A stretch of DNA of 48,150 nt from an uncultured Clostridium sp. (GCA_900544905.1 UQXF01000010.1:1-48150), one strand, 5' to 3'; positions 24,126 through 33,391 are shown, counted from the first letter of the stretch. Made by a program: numbers and translations. The notes: generated from the sequence alone by a model not told the origin.

Positions 24126-26591
24126 ATGACAAAGGAACAATTTAGGACATTATTGAATCAGAAAATTCTTATTTTAGACGGAGCTACCGGCACCAACCTG
24201 CAAAAGGCGGGCATGCCTACCGGAGTCTGTCCGGAGGCGTGGATTCTGGAGCATCCGGAGGTGCTGGTAAACCTGCAGATGGATTATATCAATGCAGGAA
24301 GCAATATTGTATATGCCCCGACCTTTTCAGGAAACCGGATTAAGCTGGAGGAATATGGATGGGAAAACGAACTGGAATCCATTAACCGGCGTCTTGTGAC
24401 ACTTTCAAAGGAAGCAGTGGCAAGGACCGGATACCGTGCCTATGTGGCTGGAAACCTCACCATGACGGGAAGACAGCTTTATCCCATTGGAAAGCTTAAG
24501 CTGGAGGAGCTGATAGATGTTTACAAGGAGCAGATTCGTGTCCTTGCAGAGGCGGATGTGGATTTGCTGGTGGTGGAGACCATGATGAGCCTGGCAGAGG
24601 CAAGGGCAGCGCTGATTGCGGCAAAGGAGACCTGTGAACTGCCGGTGATAATCAGCATGACCTACAATGAGGATGGCAGAACCCTGTTTGGAACAGACCC
24701 GGAAACTGCTGTAACTGTTTTACAGAGCCTGGGGGCAGATGTGATAGGAATCAACTGTTCCACAGGACCTGCCGAAATGATACCAATGGTGGAGCGGATG
24801 AGAAGATATGCCACGGTTCCGATTCTTGCAAAGCCGAATGCCGGTATGCCGGAGCTGGTGGATGGAGAAACGGTGTACGCAATGACGCCGGAGCAATTTG
24901 CAGAGTACGGAAGGCAGCTGGTGGAAGCCGGAGCCGGAATTATCGGTGGCTGTTGTGGCACCACCAGAGAGCATATTACCGCCCTTGCCCAGACGGTAAG
25001 ACTGATGGATGTTCCGGAAGTGACGGCGGAAAGGAAACGGCTGCTGGCTTCTGAGAGACAGATGCTGGAGATTGACATTGACGGAAGCTTTCTGGTGGTG
25101 GGGGAGAGAATCAATCCCACCGGTAAGAAAAAGCTGCAGGAACAGCTGTGGGAAGGAAAGCTTGATTTGGTAGTCCAGATGGCGGAGGAGCAGGAGGAAA
25201 ACGGAGCTGCCGTTCTGGATATCAATATGGGAATGAACGGCATAGATGAGGATGCCATGATGCAGAAGGTTATCTATGAGGTCACCAATACGGTCAATCT
25301 TCCGTTATGTATAGATTCCTCCCATGTGGATATTATTGAGCATGCGCTGCGCATTTATCCGGGGCGGGCGCTGATTAACTCCATCTCCCTGGAAAAGGAA
25401 AAATTTGAAAAGCTTCTGCCTATTGCGAGAAAGTACGGAGCCATGTTTATACTGCTTCCCCTTTCAGACCAGGGGCTTCCGAAGGATATTGAGGAAAAGA
25501 AACAGATTATCCACACCATATATGACAGAGCCTTAGAGCTTGGCTTTGCAAAGGAGGATATCGTGGTGGACGGTCTGGTGGCAACGGTGGGAGCAAATAA
25601 AAATGCAGCCCTTGAGACCCTGGAAACCATTGAATACTGTAAAAAAGAATTAGGACTTGCCACAATCTGCGGTCTTTCCAATATATCCTTTGGACTGCCG
25701 GAGCGGAGCTTTGTCAATACTGCATTTTTGACCATGGCGATTTCAAAGGGACTGACCATGGCGATTGCCAATCCATCTCAGGAGTTATTGATGAATGCGG
25801 CTTTCGCATCGGATTTACTGTTGAACAAGGAAGGGGCGGATGTCCGCTACATTGAGAATGTCAAAACGCTTTCGTTAGCGTCCGGTGCAGCGGGAGCGGG
25901 AAGTGCCGGTAAAAATGCCGGTGCCGGCGCTGCCAGTCAAAATGGCTCAGGCAGTGCACCAGGGACACATTCCAGACTGTATGAGAATGTCCTGAAGGGA
26001 AACAAGCGCACCATGCTTGAGGATGTAAAAGCATATCTGGCAGAGGGCGGCAGTCCCCAGTCAGTGATAGAGGAACATCTGATTCCGGCTATTAATGAAG
26101 TAGGGGAGCTGTTTGACCAGAAAAAATATTTTCTGCCCCAGCTTATTGCATCGGCTGAGGCAATGGAGCTGGCGATTTCCCATGTGGAGCCGCTGCTTCC
26201 GAAGGCGGAGAATGGAGAGGAAATGCCGACGATTGTCATGGCGACAGTGGAGGGGGACATTCATGACATCGGCAAAAACCTTGTGGTGCTGATGCTGAAG
26301 AATTATGGCTACCGTGTGGTTGACCTTGGAAAGGATGTGCCAAAGGAGGCAATCATCGATGCGGCAATAAAGGAAAATGCTTCCATTATCGGCTTATCTG
26401 CCCTGATGACCACCACTATGATGCGCATGAAGGATGTGGTGGAATATGCGAAGGAAAAGCAGGTTACGGCGAAGATTATAATTGGCGGTGCGGTGATTAC
26501 CCAGAGCTTTGCAGATGAAATTGGTGCAGACGGTTATTCCAAGGATGCGGCGGAGGCGTGCCGGCTGGTGGAACGGCTGCTGGAGAAATAG
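24126..26591 (+). CDS. metH: Cobalamin-dependent methionine synthase lacking reactivation domain
   Basis: An 821-residue enzyme that moves a methyl group from methyltetrahydrofolate through cobalamin to homocysteine. Domain order: homocysteine-binding barrel (1-290) with zinc ligands C211 (GINCS), C276 and C277 (GGCCGT); pterin-binding barrel (about 320-580; VVGERINPTGKKK, DINMGMNG); an Ala/Gly/Ser-rich linker (about 585-617); helical cap; B12 domain with the DxHxxG motif D711-I-H713-D-I-G716, H713 being the axial ligand. The C-terminal AdoMet activation domain of the E. coli enzyme is absent, as in other Clostridia that use a separate activase. No cobalamin or SAM riboswitch is visible in the 106-nt upstream gap. 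Confidence 0.95.
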   Translation: MTKEQFRTLLNQKILILDGATGTNLQKAGMPTGVCPEAWILEHPEVLVNLQMDYINAGSNIVYAPTFSGNRIKLEEYGWENELESINRRLVTLSKEAVARTGYRAYVAGNLTMTGRQLYPIGKLKLEELIDVYKEQIRVLAEADVDLLVVETMMSLAEARAALIAAKETCELPVIISMTYNEDGRTLFGTDPETAVTVLQSLGADVIGINCSTGPAEMIPMVERMRRYATVPILAKPNAGMPELVDGETVYAMTPEQFAEYGRQLVEAGAGIIGGCCGTTREHITALAQTVRLMDVPEVTAERKRLLASERQMLEIDIDGSFLVVGERINPTGKKKLQEQLWEGKLDLVVQMAEEQEENGAAVLDINMGMNGIDEDAMMQKVIYEVTNTVNLPLCIDSSHVDIIEHALRIYPGRALINSISLEKEKFEKLLPIARKYGAMFILLPLSDQGLPKDIEEKKQIIHTIYDRALELGFAKEDIVVDGLVATVGANKNAALETLETIEYCKKELGLATICGLSNISFGLPERSFVNTAFLTMAISKGLTMAIANPSQELLMNAAFASDLLLNKEGADVRYIENVKTLSLASGAAGAGSAGKNAGAGAASQNGSGSAPGTHSRLYENVLKGNKRTMLEDVKAYLAEGGSPQSVIEEHLIPAINEVGELFDQKKYFLPQLIASAEAMELAISHVEPLLPKAENGEEMPTIVMATVEGDIHDIGKNLVVLMLKNYGYRVVDLGKDVPKEAIIDAAIKENASIIGLSALMTTTMMRMKDVVEYAKEKQVTAKIIIGGAVITQSFADEIGADGYSKDAAEACRLVERLLEK

Positions 26592-26621
26592 CCGCCATCC
26601 ACAGACGGTGCGAAAAAAGGT

Positions 26622-26650
26622 TTGACAGTCTGTACAATAGTTGCTAAAAT
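26622..26650 (+). promoter_or_regulatory. ilvN-ilvC promoter
   Basis: TTGACA, 17-bp spacer, TAAAAT, a near-consensus promoter 52 bp before the ilvN start. The short leader leaves no room for a T-box. Confidence 0.8.
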
Positions 26651-26701
26651 GTTTTTGGTTGTGTAAAAAGGCACAGTTTGACTCTGAAAGGTGGAATGAA
26701 C

Positions 26702-27193
26702 GTGAAGAAGATGGTATTATCCCTGCTGGTGGATAACACTTCCGGTGTTTTAAGCCGTGTAGCAGGATTGTTTAGTAGAAGAGGTTATAACATTGACAGT
26801 TTATCCGTTGGCGTCACTGAGAATCCAAAGTATTCCCGTATGACAGTTGCAGTGAGCGGCGATGATTTGACCCTGGCGCAGATTGCAAAACAGTTAAATA
26901 AGCTGGAGGATGTTGTGGAGATTACAGAGCTCAAGGACGGGGAATCTGTATGCAGAGAGCTGGTTCTTGTAAAGGTAAAGACAAACCGGGAAGAGAAACA
27001 GCAGATTATTGCAATCACGGATGTGTTCCGCGCAAAGATAGTAGATGTGTCCATTGAGTCGTTGATGATTGAGTTAACCGGTAATGCCAATAAGATTGAA
27101 GCATTTATCGGTCTGCTGGATGGATTTGAGATTGAATCCATTGTAAGAACCGGTCTTACCGGATTGACAAGGGGTAGTGCTGATTCCAAGTAA
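26702..27193 (+). CDS. ilvN: Acetolactate synthase small (regulatory) subunit
   Basis: A 163-residue regulatory subunit for branched-chain amino-acid synthesis; its ACT domain (MVLSLLVDNTSGVLSRVAGLFSRRGYNIDSL split) binds valine. The C-terminal half (KQQIIAITDVFRAKIVDVS) is the usual second domain. GTG 26702 is preferred: AAAGGTGG (26687-26694) is 7 nt upstream, while the in-frame ATG at 26696 is only 1 nt from it. The catalytic large subunit gene is not next to it. It is followed by ilvC after 45 nt and is probably co-transcribed with it. Confidence 0.94.
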   Translation: MKKMVLSLLVDNTSGVLSRVAGLFSRRGYNIDSLSVGVTENPKYSRMTVAVSGDDLTLAQIAKQLNKLEDVVEITELKDGESVCRELVLVKVKTNREEKQQIIAITDVFRAKIVDVSIESLMIELTGNANKIEAFIGLLDGFEIESIVRTGLTGLTRGSADSK

Positions 27194-27238
27194 TCAGTGA
27201 TACATAAATATTAATTTTATTATAGGAGGAACTGGAAA

Positions 27239-28255
27239 ATGGCAAAGATTTTTTACCAGGAAGATTGCAACTTATCATTATTAGATGGCAAGACTATCGC
27301 AGTTATTGGTTACGGTAGCCAGGGTCACGCGCATGCATTGAATGCAAAGGAGTCAGGCTGTAACGTTATTATTGGTTTATACGAAGGCAGCAAATCATGG
27401 GCAAAGGCAGAGGCTCAGGGATTTGAGGTTTATACAGCAGCAGAGGCAGCTAAGAAGGCTGATATCATCATGATTTTAATTAATGATGAGTTACAGGCTG
27501 ATATGTACAAGAAGGACATTGAGCCAAACTTAGAGGCAGGCAATATGTTAATGTTTGCCCATGGCTTCAACATTCATTATGGCTGTATTGTACCGCCTAA
27601 GGATGTGGATGTAACCATGATTGCACCTAAGGGACCTGGACATACGGTACGTTCCGAGTATCAGGCAGGCAAGGGTGTTCCTTGTTTAGTAGCTGTAGAG
27701 CAGGATGCAACCGGTCAGGCACAGGAAATTGCTCTGGCATACGCTTTGGCAATCGGTGGAGCAAGAGCCGGTGTTCTTGAGACAACCTTCAGAACAGAGA
27801 CAGAGACAGACCTTTTTGGTGAGCAGGCAGTACTTTGCGGTGGTGTTTGTGCATTGATGCAGGCAGGTTTTGAGACTCTGGTTGAGGCTGGTTATGACCC
27901 AAGAAATGCATATTTTGAGTGTATTCATGAGATGAAGCTGATTGTTGATTTGATTTACCAGTCAGGTTTTGCAGGAATGAGATATTCTATTTCCAACACT
28001 GCTGAGTATGGTGATTATATTACAGGACCTAAGATTATCACAGAGGATACCAAGAAGGCTATGAAGCAGATTCTTTCTGATATCCAGGATGGTTCTTTTG
28101 CAAAACAGTTCCTGTTAGATATGTCACCTGCAGGACGCCAGGTACATTTCAAGGCTATGAGAAAGTTAGCTGCTGAGCATCCGTCAGAGGTTGTTGGCGA
28201 GGAGGTTCGCAAGTTATATAGCTGGAATGGAGAGGATAAGTTAATTAATAACTAA
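27239..28255 (+). CDS. ilvC: Ketol-acid reductoisomerase
   Basis: A 338-residue class I enzyme that isomerises and reduces acetolactate (or acetohydroxybutyrate) in valine and isoleucine synthesis. The Rossmann motif GYGSQGHAHALNAKESG (near residue 24) and the metal-binding knotted domain with GVLETTFRTETETDLFGEQAVLCGG (near 178) and YFECIHEMKLIVDLI (near 221) are complete. AGGAGG precedes the ATG. Codon choice is biased (TTA, GCA, GTT), as expected of an abundant enzyme. A strong terminator follows. Confidence 0.97.
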   Translation: MAKIFYQEDCNLSLLDGKTIAVIGYGSQGHAHALNAKESGCNVIIGLYEGSKSWAKAEAQGFEVYTAAEAAKKADIIMILINDELQADMYKKDIEPNLEAGNMLMFAHGFNIHYGCIVPPKDVDVTMIAPKGPGHTVRSEYQAGKGVPCLVAVEQDATGQAQEIALAYALAIGGARAGVLETTFRTETETDLFGEQAVLCGGVCALMQAGFETLVEAGYDPRNAYFECIHEMKLIVDLIYQSGFAGMRYSISNTAEYGDYITGPKIITEDTKKAMKQILSDIQDGSFAKQFLLDMSPAGRQVHFKAMRKLAAEHPSEVVGEEVRKLYSWNGEDKLINN

Positions 28256-28258
28256 TCC

Positions 28259-28323
28259 AAAACAGGCGGTTATTTCTTTGCTGTATCGCAGTGGAAGGGA
28301 ATAACCGCCCGTTTTGTTTTTTG
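28259..28323 (+). terminator. Terminator of ilvNC
   Basis: AAAACAGGCGGTTATT (28259-28274) pairs with AATAACCGCCCGTTTT (28300-28315) with one mismatch, followed by GTTTTTT. The A-rich 5' side means it may also terminate the convergent small gene. Confidence 0.93.
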
Positions 28324-28330
28324 CTTCAAA

Positions 28331-28519
28331 TTACTTTAAGTTCTGTGCAATTGAATCGTAGAGGTCTAATACACAGTGCTCATCCGGTGCGAAATGTTCG
28401 CAGTTTAAGCAGCTGGTACAGTTGCAGTCTACGCAGTTAGACAATTCGCTGGAAGTTGTCTTGCTATAAGAGCTGCACCGGTTAGCTACTTCTTCGTATT
28501 TTTTCTTGGTACTTCTCAT
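28331..28519 (-). CDS. Small Cys-rich protein of unknown function
   Basis: A 62-residue protein with seven Cys (15, 29, 32, 34, 37, 40, 49), five of them in a tight CVDCNCTSCLNC cluster. AAAAGGAG lies 7 nt upstream of its ATG on the minus strand, which together with its isolated position argues for a real gene. The spacing suggests binding of zinc or an iron-sulphur cluster. It does not match the SCIFF/ranthipeptide pattern, and no radical SAM maturase is adjacent, so there is no support for a modified peptide. There is no signal peptide. Confidence 0.75.
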   Translation of the reverse strand: MRSTKKKYEEVANRCSSYSKTTSSELSNCVDCNCTSCLNCEHFAPDEHCVLDLYDSIAQNLK

Positions 28520-28635
28520 TTTATTTACTCCTTTTAAAAACAGGTAAACTTGTTACAAATATAGTATGACTTGACAAGAGATATTTCATTCAGTAAAATT
28601 ACTGTAAATTTTATTTTTTTAGGAGGATGATTTTT

Positions 28636-29919
28636 TTGGAGCCTGACTCGAGTTTGATTCAAATTGTTACTCTATTAATTCTGATTTTGCTTTCTGCATT
28701 CTTTTCTTCTGCGGAGACAGCACTGACAACGGTGAATAAGCACCGCATGCGTGCCCTGGTTGAAGAAGGAAATGTCAGTGCAGCTAAAGTGCTGAAGTTG
28801 GTGGAGAATCCGTCAAAAATGTTAAGTACTATTTTGATTGGCAATAATATAGTAAATATTTCCGCCTCCGCTTTGGCAACTTCTTTTACCACAGCGGTGT
28901 TTGGCAGTAAGTTTATTGGGGTGTCAACGGGAATCCTTACCCTGGTGGTGCTGCTGTTTGGTGAGATTACACCAAAATCACTGGCAACCCTTTACAGTGA
29001 GAGGTTATCCCTGATTTACATTCACATTATCCAGCCCTTAACCACGGTGCTGACACCGGTAATCTGGTTTGTGGATAAATTAAGCGGTGTGATTTTCTTT
29101 GTGTTGAGAATTGATACGGATAAGGCAAAAAACCAGATGACAGAGGGCGAGCTTCGGACAATTGTGGATGTGAGCGTGGAAGATGGTGTTATAGAAAAGG
29201 AAGAGCAGTCCATGATTAACAATGTGGTGGATTTTGGCGATTCCAAGGCGAAGGATGTCATGATTCCCAGAGCAGACATGGCTTTGGTTTCTGTAGATGC
29301 TGATTTTGATGAGGTGTTTGAAATATTCCAGGAGGAGCATTATTCCAGACTTCCGGTTTATGATGACAATAAAGACAGCGTGATTGGTATTGTATACCTG
29401 AAGGATTTGTTCTTTTACCAGAATCAGAATGGGAAAAGGCAGGAGCCTTTTTCACTGCGTAATATTATGAGGGAACCGTTTTTTGTGTATGAGTACCAGA
29501 AAACCTCCTCTATTATGGCGGAGATGAGAAACCGTTTTGTGTCCCTTGCCATTGTGTTGGATGAGTATGCTACGGCAGTCGGGTTAATTACCATTGAGGA
29601 TTTGTTGGAGGAAATTGTAGGAGAAATCCGGGATGAATTTGATATGGATGAGCTGGAGACGGTGACACAGCTTGCAGAAAACCAGTTTGAGGTGGATGCA
29701 GCCATGAAGCTCAGCGACCTTGCAGACAATATCGGAGTGAATCTGGAATCAGAGGATTATGATTCTTTGGGCGGATATGTAATTGAACTGCTGGACCATC
29801 TGCCTACAGAGGGTGAGACTGTCAAGAAAGATGGAATAACATTAAAGGTATTATCAATGGATAAGAACCGGATTGACCGTGTGGCAGTTATTATCGACCC
29901 GGAGCTTCAGGGGGTATAA
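28636..29919 (+). CDS. CNNM/CorC-HlyC family membrane protein
   Basis: A 427-residue member of the family often annotated hemolysin-like, probably a Mg2+ (or Co2+) transporter. An N-terminal DUF21 membrane domain (about 1-180; FFSSAETALTTVNKHRMRALVEEG, GEITPKSLA) is followed by two CBS domains (VMIPRADMALVSVD; LRNIMREPFFVYEYQKTSSIMAEM) and a C-terminal CorC/HlyC domain (DSLGGYVIELLDHLPTEGETV). TTG 28636 is preferred because AGGAGG (28621-28626) directly touches the in-frame ATG at 28627 but lies 9 nt before the TTG. No transport partner is needed for this family. Confidence 0.93.
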   Translation: MEPDSSLIQIVTLLILILLSAFFSSAETALTTVNKHRMRALVEEGNVSAAKVLKLVENPSKMLSTILIGNNIVNISASALATSFTTAVFGSKFIGVSTGILTLVVLLFGEITPKSLATLYSERLSLIYIHIIQPLTTVLTPVIWFVDKLSGVIFFVLRIDTDKAKNQMTEGELRTIVDVSVEDGVIEKEEQSMINNVVDFGDSKAKDVMIPRADMALVSVDADFDEVFEIFQEEHYSRLPVYDDNKDSVIGIVYLKDLFFYQNQNGKRQEPFSLRNIMREPFFVYEYQKTSSIMAEMRNRFVSLAIVLDEYATAVGLITIEDLLEEIVGEIRDEFDMDELETVTQLAENQFEVDAAMKLSDLADNIGVNLESEDYDSLGGYVIELLDHLPTEGETVKKDGITLKVLSMDKNRIDRVAVIIDPELQGV

Positions 29920-29986
29920 AAACAGGTTTAAGAAATATTCTATAGATAGAAAATAAGGTTAAAAACCAGGAGAAAGAGGAAAAAAC

Positions 29987-31618
29987 ATGATTAGTGCAAA
30001 CAATGTGACATTGAGATTTGGTAAGAAGGCATTATTTGAAGATGTGAATATAAAATTTACCGAGGGTAACTGCTACGGACTGATTGGTGCAAATGGCGCA
30101 GGAAAGTCAACCTTTTTAAAAATATTATCCGGAGAGATTGAAACCACCAAAGGCGATGTCATTATGAATGCAGGAGAACGGTTATCCGTGCTTCAGCAGG
30201 ACCACTTTAAGTATAATGATTATACGGTATTAGATACTGTGATTATGGGTAATAAAAGACTTTATGATGTGATGAAGGAAAAAGAGGAAATCTATGCAAA
30301 GCCGGATTTTTCCGATGAAGACGGTGCGAAGGCAGCGGATTTGGAGGCAGAATTTGCAGAGATGAATGGCTGGGAGGCGGAATCCGATGCCGCTACCCTG
30401 TTAAATGGTCTTGGTGTGGAGACAGACTATCATTACAAGCTGATGGCAGAGCTGGAGGATACGCTGAAGGTTAAGGTACTGCTTGCCCAGGCGCTGTTTG
30501 GCAATCCGGACGTTTTGCTTTTGGATGAGCCGACCAACCATCTGGATTTGGACGCCATTGCATGGCTGGAGGAGTTCCTGATTAACTTTGACAATACCGT
30601 AATTGTGGTATCCCATGACCGTTATTTCCTGAATAAGGTCTGTACCCATATTGCAGATATTGATTACGGAAAAATCCAGCTGTATGCCGGTAACTATGAT
30701 TTCTGGTATGAGTCCAGCCAGCTGATGATTAAGCAGATGAAGGAGGCAAACAAGAAGAAGGAAGAGAAAATTAAGGAGCTGCAGGAATTTATCCAGCGCT
30801 TCTCTGCAAATGCTTCCAAATCAAAGCAGGCGACCTCCAGAAAGCGTGCATTGGAGAAAATTGAACTGGACGAAATGCGGCCGTCCAGCCGGAAATATCC
30901 ATATATTGATTTCCGCCCGAACCGGGAAATCGGCAATGAGGTACTGACGGTGGAGGGACTTTCCAAGTCAGTGGATGGGGAAAAGATACTGGACAATATT
31001 TCCTTTACCATTGGAAGAGAAGATAAGGTGGCATTTGTGGGACCAAATACGCTGGCAACCACAATGCTGTTCAAGATATTAGCCGGAGAGGAAGAACCGG
31101 ATGAGGGTACTTATAAATGGGGAGTTACCACATCCCAGGGATATTTTCCAAAGGATAACACACAGGAATTTGATAACGATTTGACCATTGTGGATTGGCT
31201 GACCCAGTTTTCGGAGGAAAAAGATGCTACTTATGTAAGAGGCTTCCTTGGAAGAATGCTGTTTGCAGGAGATGACGGTGTGAAAAAGGTTAAGGTACTC
31301 TCGGGAGGGGAGAAGGTCAGGTGTCTTCTTTCAAAGCTGATGATTATGGGCACGAATGTTCTGGTGCTGGATGAACCGACAAACCATCTGGATATGGAGT
31401 CCATAACAGCCCTGAACAATGCGCTGATTAAATTTCCAGGAGTTGTGTTATTCTCATCCCAGGACCATCAGTTTATCCAGACTACGGCAAATCGTATTAT
31501 GGAAATTACAGCCACAGGACTGATTGACAAGATGACAACCTATGATGAATATCTGGAAAATGATGAGCTTGCGAGAAAACGCCAGGTTATGAACGTGGAG
31601 GCTTCCGACAACGATTAG
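29987..31618 (+). CDS. ABC-F family ATPase with one degenerate nucleotide site
   Basis: A 543-residue soluble protein with two ABC domains and the linker typical of ABC-F translation factors (YkpA/YbiT-like); such proteins act at the ribosomal E site. In domain 1 Walker A is intact (GANGAGKST, K40), as are Walker B (VLLLDEPTNHLD) and H-switch (SHDRYFL), but the signature reads LEDTLK (156-161) instead of LSGGEK. In domain 2 Walker A reads GPNTLATTM, with Thr358 in place of Lys, and the switch is SQDHQF (Gln492 for His), while the signature LSGGEK is intact. So one composite site is complete and the other is degenerate on both sides. Confidence 0.92.
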   Translation: MISANNVTLRFGKKALFEDVNIKFTEGNCYGLIGANGAGKSTFLKILSGEIETTKGDVIMNAGERLSVLQQDHFKYNDYTVLDTVIMGNKRLYDVMKEKEEIYAKPDFSDEDGAKAADLEAEFAEMNGWEAESDAATLLNGLGVETDYHYKLMAELEDTLKVKVLLAQALFGNPDVLLLDEPTNHLDLDAIAWLEEFLINFDNTVIVVSHDRYFLNKVCTHIADIDYGKIQLYAGNYDFWYESSQLMIKQMKEANKKKEEKIKELQEFIQRFSANASKSKQATSRKRALEKIELDEMRPSSRKYPYIDFRPNREIGNEVLTVEGLSKSVDGEKILDNISFTIGREDKVAFVGPNTLATTMLFKILAGEEEPDEGTYKWGVTTSQGYFPKDNTQEFDNDLTIVDWLTQFSEEKDATYVRGFLGRMLFAGDDGVKKVKVLSGGEKVRCLLSKLMIMGTNVLVLDEPTNHLDMESITALNNALIKFPGVVLFSSQDHQFIQTTANRIMEITATGLIDKMTTYDEYLENDELARKRQVMNVEASDND

Positions 31619-31766
31619 AAGGCGTTAGAGGTGCGTTTTTGTTTACGTGACTGCAATTGACTAATATGAAGTAAAATTGTACAGGTCTTTATGGCATAAT
31701 GCATAATGATTATGGCAAAATGAGGTTTAGCATGGAGGAATTGCCAAAAAAAAAAGAAAAAAAGGC

Positions 31767-31795
31767 TTGCAAAATTGTTCAAAATGATATATAGT
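31767..31795 (+). promoter_or_regulatory. Promoter of sugar ABC importer operon
   Basis: TTGCAA, 17-bp spacer, TATAGT, with A-tracts just upstream (31746-31763) that could act as an UP element. It predicts a leader of about 100 nt. The rest of the gap 31619-31766 holds an imperfect TTATGGCA direct repeat (near 31689 and 31712) and no ORF. Confidence 0.7.
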
Positions 31796-31903
31796 AGAGT
31801 AACGGAAGCGGGGTTATATTAATGGCATTTTTATTATGAGATATCATAATAATTACATAAATGCAAATCTATTATTTAATTAACTCAAAGGGAGGAAAAA
31901 CGT

Positions 31904-33313
31904 ATGAAGAAAAAAATGGTAAGCGGTTTGCTTGCAGCAACTATGGTAGCTGGCTTATTATTCGGATGCGGTGGCGGTGATACTACCGAGGCACCAGCAG
32001 CTTCTGATGACACAACTACTGAAGCAGCATCATCAGAAGATGGTGGCGACGACGCAGCTGAGGTAGCTGAAGATACTGGTAAAGTATTAAACATCTACTG
32101 CTGGAATGAGGAGTTCAAGACTCGTATCACAGACCATTATCCAGGATATGAGGAAGTAGATGCTACTACAGGTAAGATTGGTGATGTTGAGGTTAAGTGG
32201 AATATTACTCCATCTGACGACAACGCATACCAGAACAACTTGGATGAGACATTATTAAAGCAGGCAGATGCTGCTGATGATGATAAGATTGATATGTTCT
32301 TATTAGAGGCAGATTATGCGCTTAAGTATGTTGATTCTGACTACACAATGCCAGTTGCAGACCTTGGCATTACTGATGAAGATTTATCTAAGCAGTATCA
32401 GTACACAAAGGATATCGTTACAGATTCTAACGGAAACTTAAAGGGTGTTTCTTGGCAGGGATGTCCTGGTGTGTTATTCTACAACCGTGACGCTGCTGCT
32501 GAAGTTTTAGGAACAGAGGACCCAGCAGAGGTTCAGGAATATGTTAAGGACTGGGCTACATTCAATGAGACAGCAACAAGGTTAAAAGAAGCTGGTTATA
32601 AGATTACAGCTACTGTTAACGATTCATATCGTGTATACTCTAACAATGTAACAACAAAGTGGGTATCAGATGATAACAAGGTTCAGATTGATGACAACAT
32701 CAAGGCATGGGTTGATGATTCTAAGGCATTAGTTGATGCTGGCGAGACAACAACAGCTGAGTTATGGTCAGATGACTGGAGCAAGGGCTTCTACCCAGAC
32801 GGTAAAGTATTCTGCTACTTTGGACCAGCTTGGTTAGTAAACTTCTCTATGGCTGCTGACACAGAAGGTTCTATCGGATACAATGGACGTTGGGGTGCTG
32901 CAGAGGGACCTCAGGGCTTCTATTGGGGTGGTACATGGTGTGCAGCTGCAACCGGTACAGACAATGCTAACTTAGTTAAGGACATCATGCTTAAGATGAC
33001 TACAGATGATACTATCATGAAAGAGATTATCGAGGCTGATGATGACTTTGTTAACAACCAGGACGTTATTGCTGAGATGGCTTCATCTGACTACTCAAGC
33101 AAGATTTTAGGTGGCCAGAATCCACTTGGTATCTACAGTGCAGGTGTTGAGACTCTTGACTTAAGCAACATTTCTGCTTACGACCAGGGTTGTAACGAGG
33201 AGTTCCAGGGTGCTATGAAGAACTACTTCGATGGCAATGCTACTTATGACGAAGCATTACAGCAGTTCTACACAGCTATCAAGGAGAAATATCCTGAGTT
33301 AACAACAGATTAA
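31904..33313 (+). CDS. Extracellular sugar-binding lipoprotein of ABC importer
   Basis: A 469-residue family 1 solute-binding protein. A lipoprotein signal ends in the lipobox LLFGC (Cys near residue 23), followed by an acidic/Thr-rich tether, then the binding fold (KVLNIYCWNEEFKTRI; NTDNANLVKDIMLKM region). It delivers substrate, most likely an oligosaccharide, to the two permeases downstream. Codon use is strongly restricted (Leu TTA, Ala GCT/GCA, Asn AAC, Tyr TAC), unlike neighbouring genes, which points to very high expression. GGGAGG precedes the ATG. No ATPase gene is in the operon; a shared MsmK-type ATPase is the common solution. The sugar cannot be deduced. Confidence 0.93.
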   Translation: MKKKMVSGLLAATMVAGLLFGCGGGDTTEAPAASDDTTTEAASSEDGGDDAAEVAEDTGKVLNIYCWNEEFKTRITDHYPGYEEVDATTGKIGDVEVKWNITPSDDNAYQNNLDETLLKQADAADDDKIDMFLLEADYALKYVDSDYTMPVADLGITDEDLSKQYQYTKDIVTDSNGNLKGVSWQGCPGVLFYNRDAAAEVLGTEDPAEVQEYVKDWATFNETATRLKEAGYKITATVNDSYRVYSNNVTTKWVSDDNKVQIDDNIKAWVDDSKALVDAGETTTAELWSDDWSKGFYPDGKVFCYFGPAWLVNFSMAADTEGSIGYNGRWGAAEGPQGFYWGGTWCAAATGTDNANLVKDIMLKMTTDDTIMKEIIEADDDFVNNQDVIAEMASSDYSSKILGGQNPLGIYSAGVETLDLSNISAYDQGCNEEFQGAMKNYFDGNATYDEALQQFYTAIKEKYPELTTD

Positions 33314-33391
33314 TATTATATTCAATATAATATTAGAACAGTCATGAATTATATAGCCGTGCCTGTCAGAATTTGGGCGGGCACGGCTATA
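33311..33391 (+). promoter_or_regulatory. Two intercistronic stem-loops after the binding-protein gene
   Basis: TAATATTATA (33311-33320, starting with the stop codon) pairs with TATAATATTA (33326-33335). TATAGCCGTGCC (33352-33363) pairs perfectly with GGCACGGCTATA (33380-33391). Neither is followed by a T-run. Hairpins in this position can protect the upstream mRNA from 3' decay so that binding protein exceeds permease, as described for malE-malF. Confidence 0.7.

Noticed and set aside
26592..26701. T-box or leucine/valine attenuator before ilvN
   Set aside because: The promoter leaves only about 45 nt of leader, and no branched-chain codon run or T-box motif is present.
28331..28519. SCIFF/ranthipeptide precursor
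   Set aside because: Cys spacing differs and no radical SAM enzyme is adjacent.
31619..31903. Catabolite-responsive element before the sugar importer
   Set aside because: No sequence close to the cre consensus was found around the promoter.
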